Shown in pieces: positions 34,823 to 45,209 of a DNA stretch of 64,000 bases. Origin of the DNA: Plotosus lineatus (lineage: Eukaryota; Chordata; Actinopteri; Siluriformes; Plotosidae); NCBI GenBank assembly GCA_024760905.1, contig CM045729.1, forward strand, positions 52,343,580-52,407,579, read 5' to 3'. A program made the translations under genes and the position numbers. The notes below the pieces were generated by a model. It saw only the letters and a program-made list of their open reading frames with translations. It was not told the origin of the DNA and did not search any database. Position 1 is the stretch's first letter, and every line of letters starts with the position of its first letter.

Positions 34823-36800
34823 GTTAATTTAGCATCACTATATTTTTGTAGAATCTTAATTTATCATATCCAACTAAAGAACCACATATATTTAACGTTC
34901 ATGATGCTACTTTTGAAAAGTCACCAGTGCAGTGGTTGAACTGGTCTCCAGGCGCTTTGGACTGGTCTGTCTCCTCAGCTTTTCCGTTGCTGAATGTGAT
35001 GAGCGCTGCTTGAATCCGCCGCATCTCTCTCTGGTCCGTGGAGTAACTGTAGAGCATTGAAGAGGCTGAGAGCTTCTTGATGTGATGACGTGCACTTGTT
35101 GTTGTTGTTGTTCACAGAAATAAAGTGTAAAGGCATTCAGCATTCCACCATCCAATCATGTTTACCTTCAGCTTCTACAGCTATTATATTCAGATGAGCA
35201 AAATTCACTGTTGTACTTAATATCAGAAACGCCACACTAGAAATACCTGAAGCAGCATCAAACTCAAGTGCACATGTTTTTTGTTTTGTTTTGTTTTGGG
35301 TTGTTTTTTTATGCTTAAAAATACTGTTGCTTCTTGTTCAACTCCGCATTAGAACTGAGCCATGCACTGAACTTATTTTGAAGAATATTTATTTGTGCTG
35401 AAGTCAACTCGGGATGGCATTGACCAGATTGAAGTTTTATTATTTCTCAATTATTCTGAAAGAATTAGTGGCTCGACACAGTATATACACACAATGTGAA
35501 TATGTCACGAGGAGTTAAAACAGATTTACTGACAGCTCAGAGTGTACATTGTTTGCTTAGAATATTATTATTATTATTATTATTATTAATAATTTTATTG
35601 TGGACACTTGGATATTTTCTGAGGGTGTAGAAGTAGGTATATGATTTTGTGAGGCTGGTGCTTTATTGGTGGACAGCTGATTTTGACCCTGGCCAGGTGA
35701 GGCCAGTGCGTGAGCTGGTTGATCACTGAGTGATCTGGTGTTCCTCTGGTGCTCCTCTGGTGCTCATCCTGCTTGTATCCCGCGCACACTGCGGCTCTTT
35801 GATCTGTCTTTATTGCGGTGCGTAAACAAAGCTTGACTCTTTGCCTTCTTCTCAGCAAGAGTGCAATTCGGCCAAAGCGGAACAAAAGCGCTGAGTGACG
35901 GCGCGCTCTGTCCAGGACCGCGGGCGCGCGCCCACCGCTTCATCATTCATTGTCGCCCGGCTGTGTTGTCCCGTTTGTAAGTTTAATGAGAGCACAGAAT
36001 TGTAAAGTGTGTGCTGCTGGATTCCTTCACGCCAAACAGCGCTCATTTCCGCGGGGCGCGTTTTGGAGTATCCGCAATAAAAGCGCGTTAGGTTGTCTGA
36101 AATTACATTTGAAAAGGCTGAAAATCAAAGCACCCGGATTTCCGAAAATAGAAATAAAATCTCATCATTTCGAGACAGCGATTTGTTGCTGTTTATTAAA
36201 TACACCGCAACACTCAGAATTAGATGTCAAGCTAAAATTTACGACTTTTTATTTATTTATTCATTACAATCGGTTTTTGCCCTGCAAAAAAAATAAATAA
36301 AATCAAATTATCTGATAATGGAGCAATCTATATTTTTGTATTTGTGTTTTGTACTCCAGTATTGCTTCCACGACCAGCTTCCACCGTGTAGCCTACAAAA
36401 GGAAATGAAAATAATTTTCGTCTATTGCCTTCCGGTCAATTTCACTTGATCCCGACTCGGCGCTTTTTCTGGCTGAGATGCGGACCGTTCCCAGGTTCCC
36501 AGGCTGAGCCCGCAGCCTAATTATACCGCAGCTTTTTTTCTTTCAGCTCGGACGCTACAGTGGATAAACACAAAGGAGGCAGAGAGCATCCTTGAACCCT
36601 TTCAATACACGGCCACCGATATTCAAATAACACCCAGGGACCATTTGACTGCGCCGCAACAAGAGCATTTAAAATAGCCATTTACATCTGGCTTTTCCCA
36701 TTTTCCTTCTCAAAGTGGCATCCAAAAAAAAAAGGGGGGGGGGGGGGAAGAGGGGGGGGGGGGCTCTGTTCCCATAGCACCAATCAAGTGCTGCGCTTAT
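34820..36800. other. cir1-sp9 intergenic, GC-rich island near 35.8-36.1 kb
   Basis: No coding exon recognised. CpG-dense stretch at about 35875-36070 (GGACCGCGGGCGCGCGCCC) without an adjacent coding start. An (ATT)n run at 35563-35589. Short open frames here lack splice or homology support. Confidence 0.4.
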
Positions 36801-37080
36801 AAAGCCTAAAAGCTGCTTTATACCGCAGCCTCCTCTTAAATGGACATTTTCCGTTTGACATGCAAATGTAAGCAGTTAATTTGACTGATTAAAATAAATA
36901 TTCACAGCCCTTTGTCGTCGAGCCCCCTCGGAAAAGCGCTGAAAAAGGGCGGATGAACAAATGATGTCTCGGAGATTAATTAGATATTTGATAAGACACG
37001 AATCCCTAACCGCGGATACAAGACACATGGGGCTGTGATGTGCTCCAAGTCATAATTAATACTATTTAACAAGATTTTCA
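36800..37080. promoter_or_regulatory. Candidate conserved non-coding element 3' of sp9
   Basis: Balanced, repeat-free sequence with homeodomain-type cores (AGATTAATTAGATATT near 36973, CATAATTAATACT near 37050) and TTTGACATGCAAATG near 36854, an octamer-like ATGCAAAT. This is pattern reading only; conservation was not tested. Confidence 0.4.
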
Positions 37081-37288
37081 TTTGGGCGTAAAATGCCTGT
37101 TCCAGGGCATTAACTATTGATTTATTCCACTGGGATGCTGTCGAGTGGAGTTGACGCGCACAACAACTGAAATCCTGATGTGGTATTTACAAAAATACAG
37201 ATGTGACTTCATTAAATATCTCCAATGTACAGTGGATCTGGCTAATTGCTGAATACATTAAAAAAATAGTTTAATTATTTCCCTATAA

Positions 37289-37319
<31 letters not shown>

Positions 37320-37320
37320 G
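37289..37320. repeat. (AAT)n microsatellite
   Basis: Simple trinucleotide run. Confidence 0.95.
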
Positions 37321-37824
37321 CAATAGTAAGAACAATAATAACAACAATAATAATAACTTTGTAGCACGTGCACCAAGACAACAAAATAGGTTTTAATTTT
37401 AAATACCTTTAATTACAAAATGAAAGCCTTATACGCGAGACTTTACAATTAAAACATTTATATATTTTTTCAGCAAGGTAAAGAAAGGAGTAAATGAATT
37501 TTAAATAGCTGTATTACATACATACTGACATCCACAAAGTGCGTCGAAAGTAAAGAAAACTCCCTGAATTTCAGGATCCACCACGAAACAGTAATAAGGA
37601 ACATTTACAAGGGAAAATATCATATTATTTTTGTCGATATATCTACACCGTGATCTCGTTTCCAGCCGTGTTCTGATGGTGGCCCTTTCTCCTGCGCGCC
37701 TCGATCAATCCAACTCGATATGGGCTTTCAACACATTTTAGCAAAATCGGTCTGACACGTGAAATACGGGCCAATCAATTTAAGTTTTATAATCATCATA
37801 TCTCTGTGGGTCTCAGTAAAAATC

Positions 37825-37877
<53 letters not shown>
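37825..37877. repeat. (ATT)n microsatellite
   Basis: Simple trinucleotide run about 180 bp past the sp9 stop on its strand. Confidence 0.95.
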
Positions 37878-37938
37878 CTCAAAAAGCCTAAAGTGTCACC
37901 AGAACAGTTCATCAAACTTGTGACCCGTGTTTTTGTCC

Positions 37939-37944
37939 TTTATT
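37939..37944 (-). terminator. sp9: Possible sp9 polyadenylation signal
   Basis: Minus-strand AATAAA about 110 nt past the stop. The 3' UTR may well run further. Confidence 0.35.
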
Positions 37945-38054
37945 TGTAACCTACCAGTTTTTGTTGTGTTGTGTTGTTTTGTTTTGTTTTTGGAGAGATG
38001 CTTTTGTATCGTTCGCGCGTTAATGTCATTCGCATGTTGGTGGGATCAGGCCGC

Positions 38055-39748
38055 TCAGGACTCGTGATGAGGAGACTGCTCTTTGACCGTGACCCTCGGG
38101 TTTACATTCTCCAAAATCAGTTCCGGGGACTCGGACCTTGGGGTCTCGAGGTTACTTGTGTCGGTGTCACTGTCGCTGCCTTTTTTCCCGCCACCTCCGG
38201 CTGTGTGTGTTTTGATGTGCTTGCTCAGATGGTCGCTCCTCATGAAGCGCTTGTTGCACACCGGGCACGCAAACCTTTTCTCCCCTGTGTGGGTGCGAAG
38301 ATGCCTCTGGAGCTCATCAGATCGCGTGAAGCGTTTCCCACAAAATAGCCAGTTGCACACGAACGGTCTCTCTCCGGTGTGCCATCTGAGGTGCGCCTTG
38401 AGGTGAGACGTTTTCCCGTAGACTTTGCCACAGCCTGGGATATGGCAACTGTGGAGTCCTTTTCTGCGCAGGCTGGCACCGGCGGGGCCAAGCCTTTCCG
38501 CCTCCTGGCAGTTCGGGCAGTCGCAGGTCGCCCTGCCAGAATATCTCCTGGACGATCTAGACGAGGTCCCGATTCCTGAGCTGGCACCTGATATCATGGC
38601 GTTGGCCGCCGAAGTGTCCGTGTACGTAGGAATGACGGTTTTGAATCCGTCCTGCGTCAACAGGTGCTGGCTGGTGGACAGGAGGTGGGACGCCGTTGGA
38701 CTGATGCCAGTCGAGCTGAAAGCCGAGTGTGTGAGGCTCGAGAAGTCAGGGTTGTAGCCGCCGAGCTGGGAATGGATGGCCTGAGGTGTGCCCGAATGCA
38801 GCGAGCTCTGTAACGTGCCGGCTGGGTTTTGTACCTCGAGCCACGAGCCCGGGTTTGTGTGCACGTCCCACCACGAGGATGCACCGTTTGCCACCTCGCC
38901 TGAGATAGTGGAGTGAAAGCCGGACTTGTACCACGATTCGTACGGGTGTGCCATGCCCACTCGTGGGTACAAAGTCTCAGCCGACGTATGCACTTTGGAA
39001 ATGAACGCCGACTGTCCGGATTCTTGCGAGGTCACGCTCGCCGAGTTCGAGAACAAACTGCTGTACTCGGTGGAGAAAGCGGAAGAAGTTGGCGAGGTGG
39101 ACGCCAGGCAGAACGCGCTGTTGCTCGTGCCCGTCGTGGTGGTTAGTCCAGAGGAACTGCGGCTGGTCGCCACGCTGAATCCTGGCAAACTGGAGCCCAG
39201 GTTACAACTGGACGAAGATCTCTTCCACGGATGAAACCCGCCCTTGGAAAACGCACTGGAGTCGGGTAAAGTGGTCAGGGGACTCGTGTTGCCAATTTTA
39301 TTGCAGGTCGCAGCCAACATAGCCAGAGGGGTAGTTCCGAACCGCGGCTCTTCCTGTAAAAGAAAACAACAACCACAACAACAACAACAACAACAACAAC
39401 ATCAACAAAAAGTTGTCCTGAGCGTCAATATTTCAATGTACGAAAATTTGCATTGAGAAAGTTTTAAGGACTCTTATGTGACAAAAGTATTTGACATAAC
39501 ATACACACTTGCGGCACTTTTAGAAATACAGTACTTTTAAAAAAATACTCTCTGTAATTTATTATTTTAAAATTTTATTTAGCTTTGCACATAAAAGCCG
39601 ATTATGTAAGTTTATGCAAGTGATCCGATTGCTTCCCAGTACTGCATTCCAAACTCAATAAAAACATGATGACGTTTCAGAGAACTCGGCGCTTCCGAAT
39701 GAAAACAAAAGTCTAAAGAAAACTTACCCCAAGTATAGAAGTAGCCAT
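38055..39748 (-). CDS. sp9: Sp9 zinc-finger transcription factor (2 exons)
   Basis: Exon 1 is 39748-39728 (MATSILG) and exon 2 is 39353-38055 (stop 38057-38055), giving 439 residues. The junction reads [20 protein letters not shown], the N-terminus of Sp9. Further marks are the Sp box ([14 protein letters not shown]), [34 protein letters not shown], the Buttonhead box ([16 protein letters not shown], about residue 284) and three C2H2 fingers. Finger ligands are Cys310/Cys315/His328/His332, Cys340/Cys345/His358/His362 and Cys370/Cys373/His386/His390. All twelve ligands are present. Sp9 binds GC/GT boxes and acts in the limb/fin apical ridge (Fgf8 control) and in forebrain interneurons. The polyalanine stretches I recall in human are absent. 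The C-terminus after the fingers is short and Ser/Glu-rich. Confidence 0.98.
39370..39412. repeat. (CAA)n in the sp9 intron, close to the acceptor
   Basis: Reads (TTG)n on the sp9 strand, about 15 nt upstream of the exon 2 acceptor. Confidence 0.9.
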
Positions 39749-40060
39749 AACCAGTGCGTTTTTCTATGTGGAACTTTTCAGGGCTCCAGCGTGTTTATGC
39801 TCCAGTCTGCCTCGGACAGGACGCACTGAGCTCTCCACTCGGGTCGCTCGTCCCTTGGCTGAGGCTTCCCACTCTAGCTAGTTGTAGAGAAGCGCCTTCT
39901 TTCAAGTACAGCTGCCTGGGACACTCGACCAATCTGCGCAGCGGATACTTCAGCGACGCGTCGACTTCAGCCAATAAGAGACGTGTCCCTGACAGAAATA
40001 CTAAAGTAGCATGTCAATCAATAACCGAGGCACCGATCCCTCTGTCAGGCGTCAAGCGAT
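39749..40060 (-). promoter_or_regulatory. sp9: sp9 5' UTR/promoter region
   Basis: Immediately upstream of the sp9 start. Two CCAAT boxes written on the plus strand (39929-39933 and 39971-39975). A poly-T run at about 40074-40099 closes it. The start site is not defined. Confidence 0.5.
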
Positions 40061-40632
40061 CCGGTATTTTAAGTTTTTTTTTTTTTTTTTTTTTTTTTAA
40101 TATGTAGGCTATATGGCTACGAAGACGCAGTTCCTTCAGTTATAATTGAGTAGAGCTCATATTGGTGTATAATAAGACCCCGGTTCTCTATGGTAAGCGA
40201 ATGATTTGTATTTTTCTCAATGATGTCTTGATATGTGTAATACCGATTGTGACATTCTGATATAAAGGCTTTTTGACATGAAAATATTTCTTGAGAAATA
40301 AATAAATGTAGTACTTTACCTATGCTTATTCACAACCTACAACCTGCACACGTCATTTCTACAGTTTATATTCGAACTAATAATAACCCTTTCGTTTCAA
40401 ATATAAACTGATTCAAATGTTTTGTTTGCATTTTTACACAGTAATGCTGACTGATTGTAGCATTAATTGTGTTTAGAGACCCTTTTTAATCACATTGATC
40501 AAAGTTTAGGACGGATTTCTATATTTGTACATTGATCGTACGTTTTTATAATTTGCAGTCACCTCAAGAAAATCATGCAGGAGGAAATCAGATGGGAATT
40601 ACTAATCTCACAACAGGTGTGAAAGATCATGT

Positions 40633-40662
40633 CGTGTGTGTGTGTGTGTGTGTGTGTGTGTA
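40633..40662. repeat. (TG)n microsatellite
   Basis: Simple TG run upstream of sp9. Confidence 0.95.
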
Positions 40663-41104
40663 TTTGTGGGGGTAAAAATGCACACGTGCGCCCACAGCAG
40701 CGCTCCGTTGAAATGCCTTTGGAAAGCAGCGCGCGCTGCTCCTCCAGAATGCGACTTGAAATTCTCCACGTTTTCACCGACGCGTCACGCGATTCTCGGT
40801 ACCGAAACGTTCAAATCTATAAAGAGTTATAGTCGAGAATGATGGGTAATCGGGACACAACAGAAGGGAACGTATTACACACGCATCTCAGGTCTCAGGA
40901 ATTTTCAAGTTTAAAATGCAAATATAAATTAATACAGTTGTTGTTATGTTTTTTGACATTTTTTAAATTTTCATTGATTTTTTTTTCTGTCTTTAAGATG
41001 ATGATCAATGCATCATGCCATTGTTTTTTTTTTTTTTTTTTTTTTTTTACTTGTTAAAACATTTAAGGGTAATGGCATAATTTAACAATGGCCTGCTTTA
41101 GAGT

Positions 41105-41425
41105 GAATCATCATCCCTTTAAAAGTTAAAGCAATTTTCTTTAAAATGGCTTCGCCGAAAGCTGCGCATTACAGTATTCAAAATTGCCAAATAATGCTCC
41201 ATTATAAAGGCTGAGCGGTGCCAGGCAGCCCGGCCGCAATTTGCTCCAAAGCGGCTCGCTTTAAATCCCTCCTATGGAGAGGGGAATCTAAAAGTTTATT
41301 CAAATTCGCATGACGGAGCCTCGAAAATTACTTCATTTCTGCAATTATACTAAATTGACAAGGGAACAATTAACGCCATTAAATATCTGTTTAAAAAAAT
41401 AAACGCATTTGACTGCAGTTCAGAA
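41105..41425. promoter_or_regulatory. Candidate conserved element upstream of sp9 (1.4 kb from ATG)
   Basis: Repeat-free, moderately GC-rich block (GGCTGAGCGGTGCCAGGCAG, GCTCCAAAGCGGCTCGCTTT) with TTTATTCAAATT and ATTAACGCCATTAAATA motifs, set between AT-rich runs. It looks like an enhancer; not tested. Confidence 0.4.
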
Positions 41426-41814
41426 AATTTCTCTCTCTCTCTCTCTCTTTCTCATGTACATATGCAACTTTCTCTCTAGTGCTCAATATTAAATTGGATT
41501 ATTTTATTTATCCATAATCAGTCAACTCCTGAACGAATGTTCAATAAACGGTGCAGTCACAACACACTGTAGATTTGAGTTCCTTGTCTGATTTAAGGAA
41601 AGGCTATTTATAACAATCACTCAAAAAAAAAAAGTTTAAATAAAAACGTCATAATAATGAATGCATTGTGTATTCTGTACATTTTAATAACATTAATTTT
41701 TTAATCGATATATTTCTATTAAGTAGTTTATAATTTAAATTATAACATTGGTTTTATTATCTGCAAGAGTTTTCGTACCTCAATATTTACATATTTATTT
41801 TATAAAGACCCTGG

Positions 41815-41925
41815 CCTATAATTTAAAAACCAAGAAGCGTCAGCTGGTCTACCTGGAGAGCTGATTTCTCAGCCAATTAGAAGCCTATTAAAGTCATTAG
41901 ACTGATCAATGTACCTTAAACAATA
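41815..41925. promoter_or_regulatory. Candidate conserved element upstream of sp9
   Basis: Short repeat-free block containing CAGCTG (E-box) near 41840, CCAATTAGAAG and CATTAGACTGATCAAT. Weak case based on composition and motif density. Confidence 0.3.
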
Positions 41926-42730
41926 CGAGTGATTTATTTGGCAAGAACAAAACGTTGTGCATCTTTTGTGGTGAGGCTGAGTGACGCTGCACATCCATCA
42001 GTGCTTTGAGAATAGAAAGAGAGATGATTGATCCGGACCGATTCGTCCAGGTGGACTCTTCCAGTCGGTTCCGTTCTGCCGCCTGATCCGGATCATATTC
42101 ATCCCGTTTGCTGCCTGTGTGAAGATGCGGGATGGTGGAGTGCGCTTTTTTTTTTTTTTGCGGGGTGGGAGGTGGGGTGGATGGGGGGTCCTGTTGCCGC
42201 TGGTAGTGACGTGTCCCCACCCTTAGGAGGAAAAGCGCATTTGTGGATAATTAACTAATCTGTGCAAACTTCAGTCGTTGTCATCCACAGGTCGTTTTTA
42301 AACAGTCCTTTAGCGCATCACTTCACTCCCACCTGCTTGTTCATCGTCCTAAATGCACAAGATAAATGTATCATGAAACCCAACAATCACATCGTATAGT
42401 CCACTGTTTGTCAACATGAAGCATAAGATTAAAAAAAAAAAACTGCAAAAGCAAATAGACACATCCACGCGCTTGATTATTTGGAGTCAGCTTTACCCCA
42501 CAGTGGCCTCATCGCGACGCGCGGCTCTAATGAAACGCTTGATTGCTATGGTAATGCATTTCGTCATCTGTGTGCTCCAGACCACGAGTCTGGAAATGTG
42601 GGAAATCTTTATTGTTTACAAACACTCGAACTGGTTCCATCAGAACTTTAGGATAAAACAAGGGAGGGATTTTGGCACATCCTATTTCAAAAGGAGAAAT
42701 GCACCTTTCCCAAACAGGTTTATATAAATA

Positions 42731-42776
42731 AACAAACAAACAAACAAACAAACAAACAAATAAATAAATAAACAAA
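42731..42776. repeat. (AAAC)n(AAAT)n microsatellite
   Basis: Simple tetranucleotide run. Confidence 0.95.
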
Positions 42777-43237
42777 CTTTCCGGCGGCATTTTTTAATGT
42801 CATCAAACACCAGTAATGAATTATTTATGCCTCGTATATAAAAAATGTTGTAAGCATCAATTTCAGTACAAGTTTCCGAGGACCCAATGAATGATGTACA
42901 CGCCGGAAGTGCGCGCTCCCGACGTGGAGTGGATATGTAGGTGTGTTCTATTCTTCCGAAATAGTACAATATTTGTCAGGTAGATGAAAAGCATTTCCCA
43001 GAATTAAAGAGGTTTAAGCAGTGTCTTTAGTTGTCAGTGATATGCTCTCATGTCTGTGTCCATACTCATGTACTTTACTACTGAGTGTAAACACAGTTCA
43101 GTATTAGCTGAACTAACGCGCACAACACAGACTCGTGTCAGACACGTCACACACACACAACAACAGAGACTGTCACACAACTTCAGTGGTGGCCCAGAAG
43201 TCCACAAGAAAAAAGGGTCCTTCAAGTCTTCAAGTGT

Positions 43238-43292
43238 TTGTTGGATGATTAATAGTTCAGATATTAATAGTTGTTGGATGATTAATAGTTCA
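43238..43292. repeat. Direct 26-bp repeat
   Basis: GTTGGATGATTAATAGTTCA occurs twice about 35 bp apart. Confidence 0.8.
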
Positions 43293-43697
43293 GAAAAGAG
43301 TTCAACCTGGAAGCTATCATGGTAGGAAATTGGTAGGAAAAAACAAGGTATTGTGTTCATTGGACCTTTAAAAGACAGAACCTGAGAATCTTTAAGGTTT
43401 TCAAGTAACAGGTTTGGACACAGTCACTACTGTGAGACATTTTTTTGTTTTAGCTTTAGCACCTGTCATGGCCGCCTTGTATTAGTTACATCATGAGCTT
43501 AGTTACCAGTAATGTTTATTACCACCCGAGGGACTAGTTTTCCTTAAACTGACATATTGTGTATGTTTTGTGTGATATATACAGCAAAGGGAAAAAGTAA
43601 GAGACCACTTTTAATAGATATTTCCATTATAAGTGGGCTCAATTTTTTATGGCTGTATGATTGATATCATATACCTTTAGCATGAACTCAAACCCAT

Positions 43698-43701
<4 letters not shown>

Positions 43702-43748
<47 letters not shown>
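43702..43748. repeat. (CA)n(TA)n microsatellite
   Basis: Simple CA run ending in TATATA. Confidence 0.95.
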
Positions 43749-43749
<1 letters not shown>

Positions 43750-44149
43750 GTTAAAGGGTGTGTAAATCATGTAAAGGATCTCAGTCATATAGTTTAGTGT
43801 TTAGGGTTGAGTCATGAGCAGGTGGTTGGTCTCCTCAGGATGAGACACTACCTGTTTCATATTCAGGCCCTGCCTGACTTCATGGAAAACATGGCACTGG
43901 GTTCAGTGCTGATGCGTCACATTTGGTCAGCGTAACTCAACACGCTTTCTCACTTGGGAATCACACCGTTGAGTCTCGTCTCTAAACTTATTACTTATTT
44001 GATTACAGTTTGAATTCGATTCACATCATTCTCTTCTTAATGCACTGCACAAACATTTTAGTAATATAAGGTCTTATTATAATCTCCAAAAAATACTCAA
44101 TATTCAATATATATCTCAGATTTAAAAATTTGAATGTCTGCAAGCACAC

Positions 44150-44540
44150 AATGGCATATTCTATTCTCGGCAGTGTGACTTGAAAAGATCAATATCTTTG
44201 AAAGGCAACTGTTTCAGTTTGAATGTGCAAAATGAGAGCGATTGTTAGGCTGCCGATAAAGTGATCTAAGAACACAATTATATATGGCATGTGCTTGATA
44301 TGCTTTTAACTGCATTTCTTTTGTCTTCATTAAGGCAGTGACATTCATAGTAAGTTAAAGACAAACAGTTTGCCTGTGTCTTATTATGGCCACTAACTGC
44401 AAACTGTCATTTGGCATCAGCAAAACAGCTCCTGGCAAAGCAGAATGCTTATCACATGTCATCTGTGCATGGCAGCACAGAAATTACATGAAACTCCTGC
44501 TCCACTCCCAGCTCCTTTGTACTCTTGACATCTTCTTTGT
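44150..44540. promoter_or_regulatory. Candidate conserved element, sp9 upstream flank
   Basis: About 390 bp free of simple repeats and TE marks. It contains TGACATTCATAGTAAG, GTCTTATTATGGCCACTAAC and CAAAACAGCTCCTGGCAAAG. It contrasts with flanking CA and poly-T runs. Not tested for conservation. Confidence 0.4.
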
Positions 44541-44639
44541 CTTACACAATTAAGGTGTTACACGGTAGAATAATTTAAATTGCCATCTTTAAAATGGAGA
44601 CCAGGGCTCTTTTTAAAAATAGCAGAATTTGTTTACTGA

Positions 44640-44960
44640 TTGTATGCGGCTATTGACTTTCCCATTACATGAGAAGAGCTCTGATTAGTGGCTGTGCAAT
44701 GCTCAGAAAGTGAGGCAGCGCAGCCAGGGTTATAATACAGAGCATTTATTCTTATTGTTCTCTTGGCCTCTCTACCCAGGATTAATGCTGGACACAGTAA
44801 TGAGGGTGTCTCGGCAGGTCTGAAGCCATTTTCCAGTGGATGCCTGGCTCCATGTGACAGACGGCATCTGTGGCTCCTGAAGTCTTCACAGACTTTGATG
44901 AGGCTCCCTACCTCTGTGACATTTCCATATGTTGTAAGTCGGTAGAAGGATATTTGTCCC
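44640..44960. promoter_or_regulatory. Candidate conserved element, sp9 upstream flank
   Basis: Repeat-free block with CTCTGATTAGTGGCTGTGCA, GGGTTATAATACAGAGCATT and CCAGGATTAATGCTGGACAC. A 201-residue minus-strand open frame (45238-44633) crosses it, but has no domain and includes CA-repeat translation, so I do not call it a gene. Confidence 0.4.
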
Positions 44961-45172
44961 ATGTTTTTCCATGACTGCAGGTGAAGACCATTATTATTGT
45001 GTTGTTTGTAACACAGAGCACAGGCACAAAGTGATTGTTTTCCCCAGAGTAATACACATGCACTAGAACTGGAAGAGGTAGACATGTTGAATGATGGTCC
45101 AAACCCCAAAAAGCAAAGCACCGTAGTGGTATTCTTGGTGGGGTTTTTTTTTTTTTTCAATGTGAATGTTCT

Positions 45173-45208
45173 ATGTGTGTGTGTGTGTGTGTGGGGGGGG
45201 GGGGGGGG
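45173..45208. repeat. (TG)n(G)n microsatellite
   Basis: TG run followed by about 16 G. Confidence 0.95.
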
Positions 45209-45209
45209 A

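Noticed and set aside
38083..39234. Several plus-strand frames over sp9
   Set aside because: Shadows of the GC-rich sp9 exon on the other strand.
42028..42258. Possible small gene upstream of sp9
   Set aside because: Single short frame ending in poly-T and GC-rich noise; no homology recognised and no splice sites.
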